A stretch of 64,000 nt of DNA from Bacteroidota bacterium (GTDB lineage Bacteria > Bacteroidota > Bacteroidia > Chitinophagales > Chitinophagaceae), in assembly GCA_023428755.1 (NCBI GenBank), contig JAEYWX010000001.1, positions 372,001 to 436,000 on the forward strand, read 5' to 3'. Below are positions 27,463 through 37,055 of this stretch, piece after piece. The position numbers and the translations under genes were made by a program. The notes beneath the pieces are model-generated. The model saw nothing but the letters and a program-made list of their open reading frames with translations, had not been told where the DNA came from and did not search any database. Numbering within the stretch: position 1 is the stretch's first letter; every line of letters starts with the position of its first letter.

Positions 27463-27492
27463 GGGCCCCGATAGACATCGTGGGCCCTTTTG
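27463..27492 (+). terminator. intrinsic terminator after the oxidoreductase
   Basis: Stem GGGCCCCGAT paired with ATCG(T)GGGCCC, one bulged T, 4-nt loop, then TTTT. It lies 31 bp after the oxidoreductase stop. Confidence 0.8.
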
Positions 27493-27721
27493 CTTACCTC
27501 TGAAACCACAAAAAATAGATCTTTTATGTTCAGAAAGAGTTACAGGAATGCATTATTGTAATAGTGCGGATGTGTAAATAGTTAACGTCGACGGATTCAA
27601 ATTGTTCGTCAAATGGATATCATGGAAACAGAGAAGGGTAAAGAACGGACTTTGAAACTAAGGTTAGCCGGATGAGTTGGATAACATAAATATAAAGTAC
27701 TCTTTTCATTTATGCAAGTGT

Positions 27722-27742
27722 GTTTTTACGGAGTGTAAAAAC
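27722..27742. repeat. AT-rich perfect inverted repeat
   Basis: GTTTTTAC / GTAAAAAC, 8-bp perfect arms, 5-nt loop, 10 bp beyond the stop of the minus-strand JmjC/cupin gene. No T-run follows in either direction. It may help end that transcript, but this is weak. Confidence 0.35.
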
Positions 27743-27752
27743 CAAGCAATCT

Positions 27753-28625
27753 TCAGACTTGCTTCTCAGCAGCAGCAAAAGCCTTCTTCTTTTTATAAGA
27801 ATACCACCATTTGGGGGCTGTTTTCTTCAACAAAGTATCGATACCTCTCATGCCAAACAAATTCCAGGCTCCATGCAGCTTAGGGCCAATTCCTTCCTGT
27901 AATGCTCGCAAACTCATGGCAAAACCGCTATCAATATATTCCATATGATGCCAATAGCCAGCTGGCATAAACAGTGTATCTCCATGTTCCAGGATCACCT
28001 CATAACCATTAGCTCTTCTCAAAGCCGGAAACTTTTCATAATCAGGCGTTCCGTTCAGTTCATGATAATGACTGAAATCGGCAAGGCTCAATACTTCGTA
28101 CGGTTTACGGTATAATTTATATTGCTCTTCATACGGAAAAAGCAACACCCGTTTGCGTCCGGCAAACTGCGTATGTAATATATGCGACAGATCAATATCA
28201 AAATGCATATGGGTGATGGAAGTAGCGCCTCCAACAAACAACATCGGATATTTTTTCACAAAGCCTTTCATATATTCTTCAGGCCATGTAAAATCGCTGG
28301 TGAGTTCAGGTGAATGATCGAAAATATTGAACAGGAAAATACGCCATCCTGCCGGGCCTTGCGAAATCATATCAATGTACTCACCAAATGTTTTATAGTC
28401 ATCAGCCGTATTAATGGGCGTGTATGCATCGCTTTTGATATTATTATAAATACCCACTTTGTGATGCCCCGCTGCAGCTTTTAAAAAATCCCAATCCCAT
28501 TTATTGTAAGCCGGCCATTCTTTTGCAAGCGACTTGATCACAACCGGTTTCCCTGTTAAATAATACTCCCGGCGAAACTGCTCGGGACGAATGGTATCGA
28601 AAGAGTCAACAGGTTTGAGTTGCAT
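27753..28625 (-). CDS. cupin_8/JmjC-like Fe(II)/2-oxoglutarate dioxygenase family protein
   Basis: A 290-residue protein of the JmjC/cupin_8 fold. The metal-binding HxD is in ITHMHFDIDLSH (about residues 137-148), and the distal His is in DTLFMPAGYWHHMEYI (about 226-241). It begins with the typical GKPVVIKSLAKEWPAYNKWD. Relatives hydroxylate amino acids in ribosomal and other proteins, or tRNA bases, using Fe(II) and 2-oxoglutarate. The substrate here is unknown. The ATG start follows an AT-rich leader. It is divergent from the YciO-like gene. Confidence 0.85.
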   Translation of the reverse strand: MQLKPVDSFDTIRPEQFRREYYLTGKPVVIKSLAKEWPAYNKWDWDFLKAAAGHHKVGIYNNIKSDAYTPINTADDYKTFGEYIDMISQGPAGWRIFLFNIFDHSPELTSDFTWPEEYMKGFVKKYPMLFVGGATSITHMHFDIDLSHILHTQFAGRKRVLLFPYEEQYKLYRKPYEVLSLADFSHYHELNGTPDYEKFPALRRANGYEVILEHGDTLFMPAGYWHHMEYIDSGFAMSLRALQEGIGPKLHGAWNLFGMRGIDTLLKKTAPKWWYSYKKKKAFAAAEKQV

Positions 28626-28726
28626 AACAATAAGGTAATAAAGCTTCTTTCAAATATAAATGAACAAAAGCAGATAAATGCTACGCCTGCTGATAAAATT
28701 GGAAGGATTGCTTCGTACTTTTAACT

Positions 28727-29335
28727 ATGCTCTTGCATGTACATCCAGACAATCCGCAGCCCAGGCAGATCAAAACCATTGTTGACTGTCTGCAAAGCGG
28801 GGGCATCATCATCTATCCCACCGATACGATTTATGGTTTGGGCTGCGATATTTTTCAGCACAAAGCCATCGAACGCATTTGCCGCATTAAAAATGTAGAT
28901 CCGCTAAAAGCACAACTCTCGTTTATCTGTAACGATCTGAGCGATCTTAGCACGTATACCAAAAGCATTTCAACGCCGTTGTATCGTTTGCTGAAGCAAT
29001 ACCTGCCGGGCCCTTACACCTTCATTCTACCTGCCAGCCGGGAAGTACCTAAAATTTTAAAGAGTAAAAAAGATACCATTGGTTTGCGTGTACCTGATAA
29101 TGAAATTGCACGCACCATTATCCGTGAGTTAGGCCGGCCAATTTTAAGTGCATCCTTACCCGGTGATATGGTAGAAGAATACACCGATCCGGAATACATG
29201 CACGATAATTTTAAAAAACTGGTTGACTTGGTTGTTGATGGTGGTATTGGCGGCATGGTTCCTTCTACTATTGTTGATTGTACAGAAGATGAGCCGGTAG
29301 TGGTACGAGAAGGGTTAGGCGAGTGGATGGGTTAA
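28727..29335 (+). CDS. YciO-type Sua5/YrdC family protein
   Basis: A 202-residue protein of the Sua5/YrdC fold. The nucleotide-binding region has IIIYPTDTIYGLGCD, KNVDPLKAQLSFIC and GLRVPDNEIARTII. The site where TsaC/Sua5 enzymes carry SxN reads LSASLPGD, as in E. coli YciO (no Asn). YciO is thought to be distinct from the essential threonylcarbamoyl-AMP synthase TsaC, so the housekeeping tRNA t6A role should not be assumed. It probably acts on nucleotides or RNA. Confidence 0.85.
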   Translation: MLLHVHPDNPQPRQIKTIVDCLQSGGIIIYPTDTIYGLGCDIFQHKAIERICRIKNVDPLKAQLSFICNDLSDLSTYTKSISTPLYRLLKQYLPGPYTFILPASREVPKILKSKKDTIGLRVPDNEIARTIIRELGRPILSASLPGDMVEEYTDPEYMHDNFKKLVDLVVDGGIGGMVPSTIVDCTEDEPVVVREGLGEWMG

Positions 29336-29522
29336 AGGCGAAAGAAAAGATGTGCCATTTTTTAATTTTCTTCCAGTTGCAGCTACTTGACACAACTGGT
29401 CATCCGGTTTTTCCCAACATCAACCGTTTGCAGAAATGCTCCCCGAAAAACTTCATTTATCTTCATAACGATTGCTGCCACGTGCAGTTGTGTAATTGAT
29501 CAACCAACCATTCTATCACTGC

Positions 29523-30860
29523 ATGTCTATTTCCAAACCACATTTAAGTTTTTGGCAGATCATCAATATGAATGTTGGATTTTTCGGCATTCAATACAGT
29601 TTTGGTTTGCAGCAAAGTGCCGTTAACCCAATTTATGATATGCTGGGTGCAAGTCCCGATGAAATTCCGTTTTTAAATTTAGCAGGTCCTATGACGGGGC
29701 TGTTGGTGCAACCCATCATTGGTGCGTTGAGCGATAAAACCTGGCATCCACGTTTCGGCCGGCGCAAACCTTATTTCTTTGTTGGTGCATTACTCTGCAG
29801 TATTGCATTATTCTTTTATCCGTTCAGCAGCAGTTTATGGATGGCCGCCGGTTTGTTGTGGATCTTAGATGCAGGGAATAATACCGCTATGGAACCGTAC
29901 CGTGCATTTATTGCTGATAAATTAGATCCATCGCAACAGCCAACCGGTTTTCAATCGCAGAGTTTTTTTACAGGGCTTGGTCAAACACTGGCCAACGTTT
30001 CACTTTTCATTTTTCCGTTGATCTTTATTGGTAAAACCGGGAAGCTGCCAACCTGGGTGTTTGCATCGTTCTTTCTTGGTGCTGTTTGTTCCATCGGCTC
30101 TATCTGGTGGAGTATGCGTACAACGCCGGAAATACCACCTACAGATGAAGAGTTGAAAAAAATGAAAGCAGAGCGGCTCAGTATTTTTTCGCCGTTCATT
30201 GAAATTGCCCATGCCATTAAAGACATGCCCAAAGTAATGTGGCAACTGGCACTGGTGTATTTGTTTCAATGGTATGCGCTGTTTTGCTATTGGCAAAATT
30301 CATCGAAGAGTATTGCACAATCGGTTTATAAAACATCACCATCAGAAAATCCTGATCTGTATGAAAAGGCAGTTAGCTGGACGGGGTTAGTAAACGGATG
30401 GTACAATATTGTTACGTTCTTATGTGCGTTTGGACTTGTATGGTTTGCCAAACGCTATACACCCAAGCTTGTACATTTCAGTTGTTTGGTATTGGCAGGC
30501 ATTGGATTTCTTGCATTCCCGCATATTGAAAATAAGTATTTGCTGTTTCCAGCCATTACGGGTTTTGGTATTGGCTGGGCCAGTATGATGGGGATTCCTT
30601 ATTTAATGGTGGTGAGCAATATTCCTAAGGAACGGTATGGTGTTTACATGGGTATTATTAATATGATGATTGTAATACCAATGATCATTCAAAACCTTTC
30701 GTTCGGTTATATCTTAAAAAACTTTTTGCAGAACGATGCAGGTAAAGCCATCACGTTTGCCGGTGTGTGTTTATTGATCGCTGCATCGGCAACCCTATTA
30801 ATCAAAACAAAAAAACCAGCCGATGAAGTGATCACTCTGGGTGGCGGAGGCGGACACTAA
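29523..30860 (+). CDS. MFS sugar permease (GPH/SLC45-like), sucrose candidate
   Basis: A 445-residue, 12-segment permease from the ATG at 29523 (an in-frame TTG nine codons earlier is less likely). The GALSDKTWHPRFGRRKPYFF loop between helices 2 and 3 is typical of the GPH/SLC45-like disaccharide permeases (maltose, sucrose). It ends in a glycine-rich GGGGGH tail. It lies at the head of a sucrose-type set (permease, alpha-glucosidase, fructokinase, amylosucrase), so sucrose or a related disaccharide is the likely cargo (inference). The next gene starts 10 bp after its stop codon. Confidence 0.85.
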   Translation: MSISKPHLSFWQIINMNVGFFGIQYSFGLQQSAVNPIYDMLGASPDEIPFLNLAGPMTGLLVQPIIGALSDKTWHPRFGRRKPYFFVGALLCSIALFFYPFSSSLWMAAGLLWILDAGNNTAMEPYRAFIADKLDPSQQPTGFQSQSFFTGLGQTLANVSLFIFPLIFIGKTGKLPTWVFASFFLGAVCSIGSIWWSMRTTPEIPPTDEELKKMKAERLSIFSPFIEIAHAIKDMPKVMWQLALVYLFQWYALFCYWQNSSKSIAQSVYKTSPSENPDLYEKAVSWTGLVNGWYNIVTFLCAFGLVWFAKRYTPKLVHFSCLVLAGIGFLAFPHIENKYLLFPAITGFGIGWASMMGIPYLMVVSNIPKERYGVYMGIINMMIVIPMIIQNLSFGYILKNFLQNDAGKAITFAGVCLLIAASATLLIKTKKPADEVITLGGGGGH

Positions 30861-30870
30861 ACTTTACAAC

Positions 30871-32601
30871 ATGAAAATGATGAAACAAGTTATAACCATT
30901 GCTTTGTTCGTTGCCCTTGGTTTTATTTCCTGTAAATCTAAACCGGCAAATCAAACAGACGAACAGATCGACCGTAAATGGTGGAAGGAAGCAGTTGTGT
31001 ACCAGATCTATCCCCGCAGTTTTAAAGACAGTGATGGCGATGGCATTGGCGATCTCAAAGGCATTCTTTCAAAACTCGATTATATCAAAAGCCTTGGTGT
31101 AGATGCGGTGTGGCTCAACCCCATCTATACATCACCCAATGACGACAATGGGTATGATGTGAGTGACTACCGAAACATTATGAAAGATTTTGGTACGATG
31201 GACGATTTTGATGCATTGCTGAAAGGCATGTACGAGCGTAAGATCAAACTGGTAATGGATATTGTGGTGAACCACAGCAGCGATGAACATGAATGGTTCA
31301 AACAAAGCAGAAGCAGCAGGGATAATCCGTATCGCAATTATTATCATTGGTGGAATGCGGAGAAAGGCAAGCCACCTTACCGTTACAGTTTGTTTGATGT
31401 AAACCATGATGCATGGAAATACGATTCGCTCACCAATGCGTATTACCTGCATTACTTCTCACAAAAACAACCCGATCTCAATTGGGAAAATCCAAAAGTG
31501 CGACAGGAAATTTATGAGATGATGAAATTCTGGGCAGAGAAAGGAGTTGATGGTTTCAGGTTGGATGCATTTCAATTTGTTGCCAAAGACACAAGCTTCC
31601 CTGCTTTTCCGGAAGGATATGAAAAAAACTTTGTGCAGTATTACGCTATGGGAGCCAACCTTCACGGTTACTTAAAAGAAATGCATGCAGAAGTGTTCAG
31701 TAAGTATGATGTGATGAGCGTGGCAGAAGGTGCCGGTAATACATTCCAGGATGCACATGATTTGGTTGATGCCGACCGTAACGAACTTAACATGGCCTAC
31801 GCCTTCGAAGCCATTGATATTGCAAAACCGGAAGGATATAGTGTGTTGCATTTGAAAAATGTATTCAGCAAATGGGATAGTGCATTTGCTGCAAAAGGTT
31901 GGCTTTCGATTGTGTTAGCCAATCATGACCAGGCACGATTGGTGAGCCGCTTCGGAAACGATCAACCTGCATTCAGAGATCTGTCGTCCAAAATGCTCAC
32001 TACATTGTTGCTGAGTATGCGTGGTACACCGTATTATTATTATGGTGATGAATTGGGAATGACCAATGCCGGCTTTGAAAAAATTGAAGATTACAAAGAC
32101 ATGCCCACGTTGAATGAATACCAGCACCAGATCAATATTGGTGGCGATTTGAAGAAGTTTATGGAGATGATCAAATTCACATGCAGAGACAATGGCCGCA
32201 CAGGTATGCAATGGGACACAACTGCCAACGCTGGTTTTACCACCGGAACACCCTGGCTCAAAACAAATAAAAATTATACAAGCATCAATGTAGCTGCACA
32301 GGAAAAAGATGAAAACAGTTGTTTGAATTATTTCAGAAAGATGGTGAAGCTTCGAAAAGAGAACGAAGTACTGGTGTATGGAAAGTTTACATCACTCGAT
32401 AAAAATAACCCGGATGTGTTTGCATACACAAGAGAACTGAATGACAAAAAAATGCTGGTGCTGCTGAACTTCAGAAGTAAAGATGCCACTGTAAATACCG
32501 GCATTGATCTCAGCAAAGCAAAACGATTGATCAGTAATTACAATTCAGCTTCGGCTGTAACTACGTTACGGCCATATGAAGCAGTTATTTATGAACTTTA
32601 G
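30871..32601 (+). CDS. GH13 alpha-glucosidase lipoprotein
   Basis: A 576-residue lipoprotein (LGFISC lipobox, Cys21) with a GH13 TIM-barrel. It starts WWKEAVVYQIYPRSF and has DVVNHSS-type region IVVNHSSDEHEWF. The catalytic nucleophile Asp is in GVDGFRLDAFQF (about residue 231), the acid/base Glu in VAEGAGN (about 283), and the third Asp in LANHDQARL (about 352). TGMQWD is the subfamily mark of oligo-1,6-glucosidase/alpha-glucosidase enzymes. It should hydrolyse alpha-glucosides such as sucrose, isomaltose or maltose at the cell envelope. The ATG at 30871 is used because it yields the signal peptide. Confidence 0.9.
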   Translation: MKMMKQVITIALFVALGFISCKSKPANQTDEQIDRKWWKEAVVYQIYPRSFKDSDGDGIGDLKGILSKLDYIKSLGVDAVWLNPIYTSPNDDNGYDVSDYRNIMKDFGTMDDFDALLKGMYERKIKLVMDIVVNHSSDEHEWFKQSRSSRDNPYRNYYHWWNAEKGKPPYRYSLFDVNHDAWKYDSLTNAYYLHYFSQKQPDLNWENPKVRQEIYEMMKFWAEKGVDGFRLDAFQFVAKDTSFPAFPEGYEKNFVQYYAMGANLHGYLKEMHAEVFSKYDVMSVAEGAGNTFQDAHDLVDADRNELNMAYAFEAIDIAKPEGYSVLHLKNVFSKWDSAFAAKGWLSIVLANHDQARLVSRFGNDQPAFRDLSSKMLTTLLLSMRGTPYYYYGDELGMTNAGFEKIEDYKDMPTLNEYQHQINIGGDLKKFMEMIKFTCRDNGRTGMQWDTTANAGFTTGTPWLKTNKNYTSINVAAQEKDENSCLNYFRKMVKLRKENEVLVYGKFTSLDKNNPDVFAYTRELNDKKMLVLLNFRSKDATVNTGIDLSKAKRLISNYNSASAVTTLRPYEAVIYEL

Positions 32602-32604
32602 ACT

Positions 32605-33558
32605 ATGAGTAAAATTCTTTGCATCGGAGAAGCGCTGATCGATATGATCTGCACAGATAAAGGAACTCCTTTAACGGCTGGCGAACATTTCTTAAAAAAA
32701 CCAGGTGGTGCTCCTACCAATGTAGCAGCAGCGATTGCTGCCCTGGGCGGAAAGGTTGACCTGGCAGCAAAAGTAGGTGTTGATCCATTCGGCTCATTCC
32801 TCATCAATGAAATGAAAAGTTTTGCAGTGGATACTACATATATGCTGCAGGATAAAAACAGCTTCACCACCTTTGCATTTGTATCGTTGATGGAAAATGG
32901 AGAACGTGATTTTTATTTCAACCGTGGCGCCGATGCGGAGTTAACAAAAGAAGAAGTAGATGCAATCGATCTTTCAAACTATTCCATTGTACACTTTGGA
33001 TCTGCTACCGGATTTTTGCCCGGCCCGTTACAACAGGCCTATCTCAGTTTGTTAAGTCGTGCAATAGAAAACAACTGCATTGTAAGTTTTGATCCCAATT
33101 ACCGGCAGTTATTATTTTCAGAGAATATTCCATCATTCAGTATTCAGTCCTGGCATTTTTTACGAAGCTGTCAGTTCTTTAAAGTAAGCGATGAAGAGGC
33201 AATGATGCTGACTAATACCGAAACTGTGACTGATGCTGCTGCTTATTTTTTACAAAATACGGATGCTGTGTTTACCATCACACTTGGAAAAGAGGGAACA
33301 TTACTGGGTTATAAAGGAACCACTGTATTGTTGCCGAGTATCCCCGTTCAACCTGTTGATACAACCGGTGCAGGCGATGCATTTGTGGGTGCTGTATTGT
33401 ATCAACTGCGAAATTTTTCAACAACAGCGCTTAAAGTACTTTCGATTGAACAATGGAAGCAGATCGTTACCAATGGAAACAAAGCAGGTGCCCGTACCTG
33501 TGAATACATGGGTGCTATGGAAGCATTTCGTCATTTAAGCAACGACATTTTTAAATAA
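32605..33558 (+). CDS. fructokinase (PfkB family)
   Basis: A 317-residue sugar kinase, MSKILCIGEALIDMIC, with the N-terminal GGAPTNVAAAIAALGG, FDPNYRQLLFS, and the catalytic DTTGAGDAFVGAVL (Asp near 259). The pattern matches ScrK-type fructokinases, which make fructose 6-phosphate. It lies 3 bp after the GH13 gene and 5 bp before the amylosucrase gene, so the product of sucrose splitting is captured in the same operon. Ribokinase-like alternatives cannot be fully excluded. Confidence 0.88.
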   Translation: MSKILCIGEALIDMICTDKGTPLTAGEHFLKKPGGAPTNVAAAIAALGGKVDLAAKVGVDPFGSFLINEMKSFAVDTTYMLQDKNSFTTFAFVSLMENGERDFYFNRGADAELTKEEVDAIDLSNYSIVHFGSATGFLPGPLQQAYLSLLSRAIENNCIVSFDPNYRQLLFSENIPSFSIQSWHFLRSCQFFKVSDEEAMMLTNTETVTDAAAYFLQNTDAVFTITLGKEGTLLGYKGTTVLLPSIPVQPVDTTGAGDAFVGAVLYQLRNFSTTALKVLSIEQWKQIVTNGNKAGARTCEYMGAMEAFRHLSNDIFK

Positions 33559-33563
33559 ACTGT

Positions 33564-35507
33564 ATGTATCACTTCGGCTTACATGAGCATATCAATGCCA
33601 TTTTGAAGGAGCATCACATTGATGTAGCTGTTGCGGATAATTCATTTTACACCCGCTTTCTTGCCAATACCACTTCGGTATTTGAATTGTATATGCAGTT
33701 GTATGAACATCATCCGGCAGCAGAACAATTGCTGGACGATGTGGTAAAAACCATCATCAAAGCTTATCAGCAACGAAGTGCTGCATTGAAACAACGGGAC
33801 AGTATCAAACAGCAACAGGAGTATTGGTTTCTCAGTAACAAAATCAATGGCATGAGTTTGTATGTAGATCGTTTTTGCGGCAACCTGCAGAGCATGCAAA
33901 CAAAACTTGACTACTTCGAAGAACTCGGTGTAAATTTTTTACACCTGATGCCGGTGTTTGAAAGTCCGGCCAATGAAAGCGATGGCGGTTATGCTGTTTC
34001 CAATTTCAGGAAAGTAGACGAACGTTTTGGTTCACTTGATGATTTGCTGCAATTGCAGGAAGAAATGCGCAAGCGTGATATGTATCTCATGCTGGATATT
34101 GTACTGAACCATACTTCACACAAACACGAGTGGGCAGAAAAAGCAAAACAGGGTAACAAACAGTACCAGGATTATTTTTATTTCTATAACGACAGAAGTT
34201 TACCTGATCAATACGATAAAACAATGCCGGAAATATTTCCGGAAAGTTCGCCCGGCAGTTTCACCTACATCAAAGAATGTAACAAATGGGTGATGACGGT
34301 TTTTCACAACTATCAATGGGATCTGAATTATACCAATCCCGTTGTGTTCATTGAAATGCTGGATACGATTTTCTTTTATGCGAATCTTGGTGTAGATATT
34401 TTACGCATCGATGCACCGGCTTTTATCTGGAAACAGCTTGGCACTACCTGTCAGAATTTACCACAAGCACATACTTTGCTACGATTGATCAAACAATGCG
34501 TACAGATCGCCACACCGGGTATGGCCTTGTTGGGTGAAGCCATTGTTGCTCCTAAAGAGATCATGAAATATTTTGGCACCGATCAATACACAGCACGTGA
34601 ATGCGATTTTGCTTACAATGCCACGCATATGGCCTTGCAATGGGATATGCTGGCAACGGGTGATACCAAAGTAATGCTGGCTGCACAACACGAACTGCTG
34701 CAAAAACCTTATGGTACATCCTGGATCACTTATACAAGATGCCATGATGATATTGGGTTGGGTTACGACGACAGGATGATCGAGCAGGCAGGATACAACT
34801 CCCATGCACATCGCAAATTTTTGAAAGACTATTATGCCGGCACACATCCGGGCAGTCCCGCTGTTGGTGCCTTGTTTTCCAGTAATCCAAAAACAGGTGA
34901 TGCACGTATCAGCGGATCACTGGCATCGTTGTGTGGATTGGAAAAAGCATTGAATGAAAACGATCGGAACGCAATTTCTCTTTCCATTCAAAAAATAGTG
35001 ATGATGCAGGCGCATAGTTTTTTCTTAGGTGGTGTGCCCATGTTATTTTATGGAGATGAAGTTGGCTATACAAATGATTACTCTTACCTGCAGGACGAAG
35101 GAAAAAGTTATGACAACCGCTGGATGCACCGTCCGGTAATTGATTGGAAAAAGAATCAACAGACAAAAGAGAAAGGCACTACAGAAGAAATCATTTTCAG
35201 TGCTACCAGGAAATTATTATCCATCAGGGGACAACTATCGGCAGTTGCCGATCACAGCAACCTGGAATGGATCACACCACACAATGTTCATGTTGCCGGT
35301 TACCTGCGGCAAAAAAATGAGCAGCGTCTGTTTTGTGTATTCAACTTCAGCAATCAAACCTCTTTTCTTACCTGGTATGCCTTTAAAGAAAAAGGAAATC
35401 CTCCTGTTTCGCTCTACGACCATTGGAGTGAACAAACTGTTGAAGTGGGCGCAGATGATGAGTTTTTTGTATTGCCGCCATATGGGTTTGCGTTGCTGGA
35501 AGGGTGA
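33564..35507 (+). CDS. amylosucrase / sucrose hydrolase (GH13_4)
   Basis: A 647-residue GH13 subfamily 4 enzyme. It has an alpha-helical N-terminal domain (about 1-90, ending before YWFLSNKINGMSLYVDRF). The nucleophile Asp is in GVDILRIDAPAFIWKQLGTT (about 282), the acid/base Glu is in LLGEAIVAPKE (about 324), and CHDDIGLGY carries the third Asp. Amylosucrases use sucrose to extend alpha-1,4-glucan and release fructose; sister enzymes just hydrolyse it. No signal peptide, so cytoplasmic. It is the last gene of the sucrose set. Confidence 0.9.
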   Translation: MYHFGLHEHINAILKEHHIDVAVADNSFYTRFLANTTSVFELYMQLYEHHPAAEQLLDDVVKTIIKAYQQRSAALKQRDSIKQQQEYWFLSNKINGMSLYVDRFCGNLQSMQTKLDYFEELGVNFLHLMPVFESPANESDGGYAVSNFRKVDERFGSLDDLLQLQEEMRKRDMYLMLDIVLNHTSHKHEWAEKAKQGNKQYQDYFYFYNDRSLPDQYDKTMPEIFPESSPGSFTYIKECNKWVMTVFHNYQWDLNYTNPVVFIEMLDTIFFYANLGVDILRIDAPAFIWKQLGTTCQNLPQAHTLLRLIKQCVQIATPGMALLGEAIVAPKEIMKYFGTDQYTARECDFAYNATHMALQWDMLATGDTKVMLAAQHELLQKPYGTSWITYTRCHDDIGLGYDDRMIEQAGYNSHAHRKFLKDYYAGTHPGSPAVGALFSSNPKTGDARISGSLASLCGLEKALNENDRNAISLSIQKIVMMQAHSFFLGGVPMLFYGDEVGYTNDYSYLQDEGKSYDNRWMHRPVIDWKKNQQTKEKGTTEEIIFSATRKLLSIRGQLSAVADHSNLEWITPHNVHVAGYLRQKNEQRLFCVFNFSNQTSFLTWYAFKEKGNPPVSLYDHWSEQTVEVGADDEFFVLPPYGFALLEG

Positions 35508-35524
35508 TGTTACGGGCTCACAGG

Positions 35525-37030
35525 TTAAGCCCAAGCATATGTTCCATACCTTCTCATCAAAGCTAACAAAACTCCATTCGTCCATCCAAAACCATCCTGT
35601 CCTGCATATTCACCACCACCGGCTTCAAGATGTGTATCCACCACATTATATTTTTCCATGAGTTTGCCGGTACGTTTGTACACCTCTCTATTAAGTTTGA
35701 TCCATCTTCTTGCAATTATTTCGGCCAACGAATGGTAACCATAATTCTCCAATCCAATAATACTCATCCATTGCAAGGGCGCCCAGCCATTGGGCGCATC
35801 CCATTGCTGACCGGTTACATACGGCGTGGTAACAAGTCCGCCATCTTTTAAAAATTCTTTTTCAAGAACTTCAGCTACTGCATGCGCCTGCTCATTTGTT
35901 GCGATGCCAAAAAATAAAGCGGTTGCAGCAGCCAGCGTTTTGATTTGCTTTTGCTGATTTTTTACAAAATCATAATCAGTATAAAAGCCTGCATCACTGT
36001 TCCAGCAGTAGGTTTGAATCGCCTGTTTCCTATCGGCAGCAATGGCTTCATATTTTGCAGCAATGGTTGCATTGCCTTTCAAATGCCAGGCTGCAGCAAT
36101 GGTACGTTCCAAATGATAGAGCAAACAATTGAGATCAACCGGAATAATTTCAGTTGTATGAATGGTACCAAAATCAGTTTGATCTTTGAACCAACGGCAA
36201 CTGTAATCCCAACCTGATTCTGCACCGGCCCTCAGATTCGCATAAATATGGGAAGACGATTGTGAACTGTTGTGCATCAATTCCACATCAGCAGAAAACG
36301 ATTCCGGACGTGCAGTATCAAATACATCACAATAACGATTGAGAACAGCACCATTTTTCAGCAGCACCACATGCCTGGATGTATTTCTTGTTTCAGTAAG
36401 CAGATCAGCATCTTTCATCCAGAAATGATATTCCTGTTCCATTGCATCGAGATACGTAATCAGCACTTCTTCCCCCTTCCAATCCATCATCAACTTCACC
36501 ATCAACGAATAGAAAGGCGGTTGTGAACGGCCGAGATAATAGGTGCGGTTACCGTTTGGAATAAAGCCAATTGTTTGAATGAGATGAGTAAAATTATTCA
36601 CCATGTGCTCCACCATTTCCTGCATCCCCGATTCTTTTAAACCAAGCATGGTAAAATAACTGTCCCAGTAATACACTTCACCAAAACGTCCTCCCGGTAC
36701 AATGTATGGATTTGGCAATGGAATAAGTGAACCACGTTGCACCGTATCGGGTTGGCGGGTAAGCACCGGCCACAATGATTGAATATGTGCCACCACATCC
36801 TGACTTTCATCGGTATGATAATCGCCGGCAAATACATGCGGCAGTTCAAAATGAGTTTCAACAAATACTTTTAAATTGAAATCAGCTGTTGTCTTTTCTA
36901 ATTCATACAGCTGAAGAATGGTTTCCAGTGATTGCTTTGGTATACAATCAACAAATGTTTTTCCGTCTGTAAAAATGCGTTGCATCTGTACATCTTCAAA
37001 CAAAGGACTCAGTTCAAATACGCTCTTCAT
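35525..37030 (-). CDS. alpha,alpha-trehalase (GH37)
   Basis: A 501-residue GH37 trehalase that splits trehalose into two glucoses. It carries signature 1 PGGRFGEVYYWDSYF (about residue 111), signature 2 QWDAPNGWAPLQW (about 407), the acid Asp in ESGWDYSCRW (about 278) and a basic Glu in EKYNVVD (about 458). No signal peptide is seen, so it resembles the cytoplasmic TreF enzymes. The ATG ending at 37030 is chosen, since the earlier start overlaps the upstream permease by 26 bp. It follows the MFS gene and both probably share a transcript. Confidence 0.92.
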   Translation of the reverse strand: MKSVFELSPLFEDVQMQRIFTDGKTFVDCIPKQSLETILQLYELEKTTADFNLKVFVETHFELPHVFAGDYHTDESQDVVAHIQSLWPVLTRQPDTVQRGSLIPLPNPYIVPGGRFGEVYYWDSYFTMLGLKESGMQEMVEHMVNNFTHLIQTIGFIPNGNRTYYLGRSQPPFYSLMVKLMMDWKGEEVLITYLDAMEQEYHFWMKDADLLTETRNTSRHVVLLKNGAVLNRYCDVFDTARPESFSADVELMHNSSQSSSHIYANLRAGAESGWDYSCRWFKDQTDFGTIHTTEIIPVDLNCLLYHLERTIAAAWHLKGNATIAAKYEAIAADRKQAIQTYCWNSDAGFYTDYDFVKNQQKQIKTLAAATALFFGIATNEQAHAVAEVLEKEFLKDGGLVTTPYVTGQQWDAPNGWAPLQWMSIIGLENYGYHSLAEIIARRWIKLNREVYKRTGKLMEKYNVVDTHLEAGGGEYAGQDGFGWTNGVLLALMRRYGTYAWA

Positions 37031-37055
37031 ATTCGATTCAGATAATAACTGCAGA

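Larger units (their letters stand above)
27432..27752. other. intergenic region between converging genes
   Basis: 321 bp between the oxidoreductase and the converging JmjC/cupin gene. It contains the terminator at 27463 and an AT-rich hairpin at 27722. The short frames on the plus strand in the rest look random. No further gene or RNA motif is seen. Confidence 0.5.

Noticed and set aside
28699..28723. TTG and TACTTTTA as a promoter for the YciO-like gene
   Set aside because: Spacing of 14 bp is too short and the -7-like box overlaps the start region.
35514..35532. GGGCT/AGCCC inverted repeat between amylosucrase and trehalase as a two-way terminator
   Set aside because: Only 5 bp of stem, no T-run, and part lies in the trehalase coding end.
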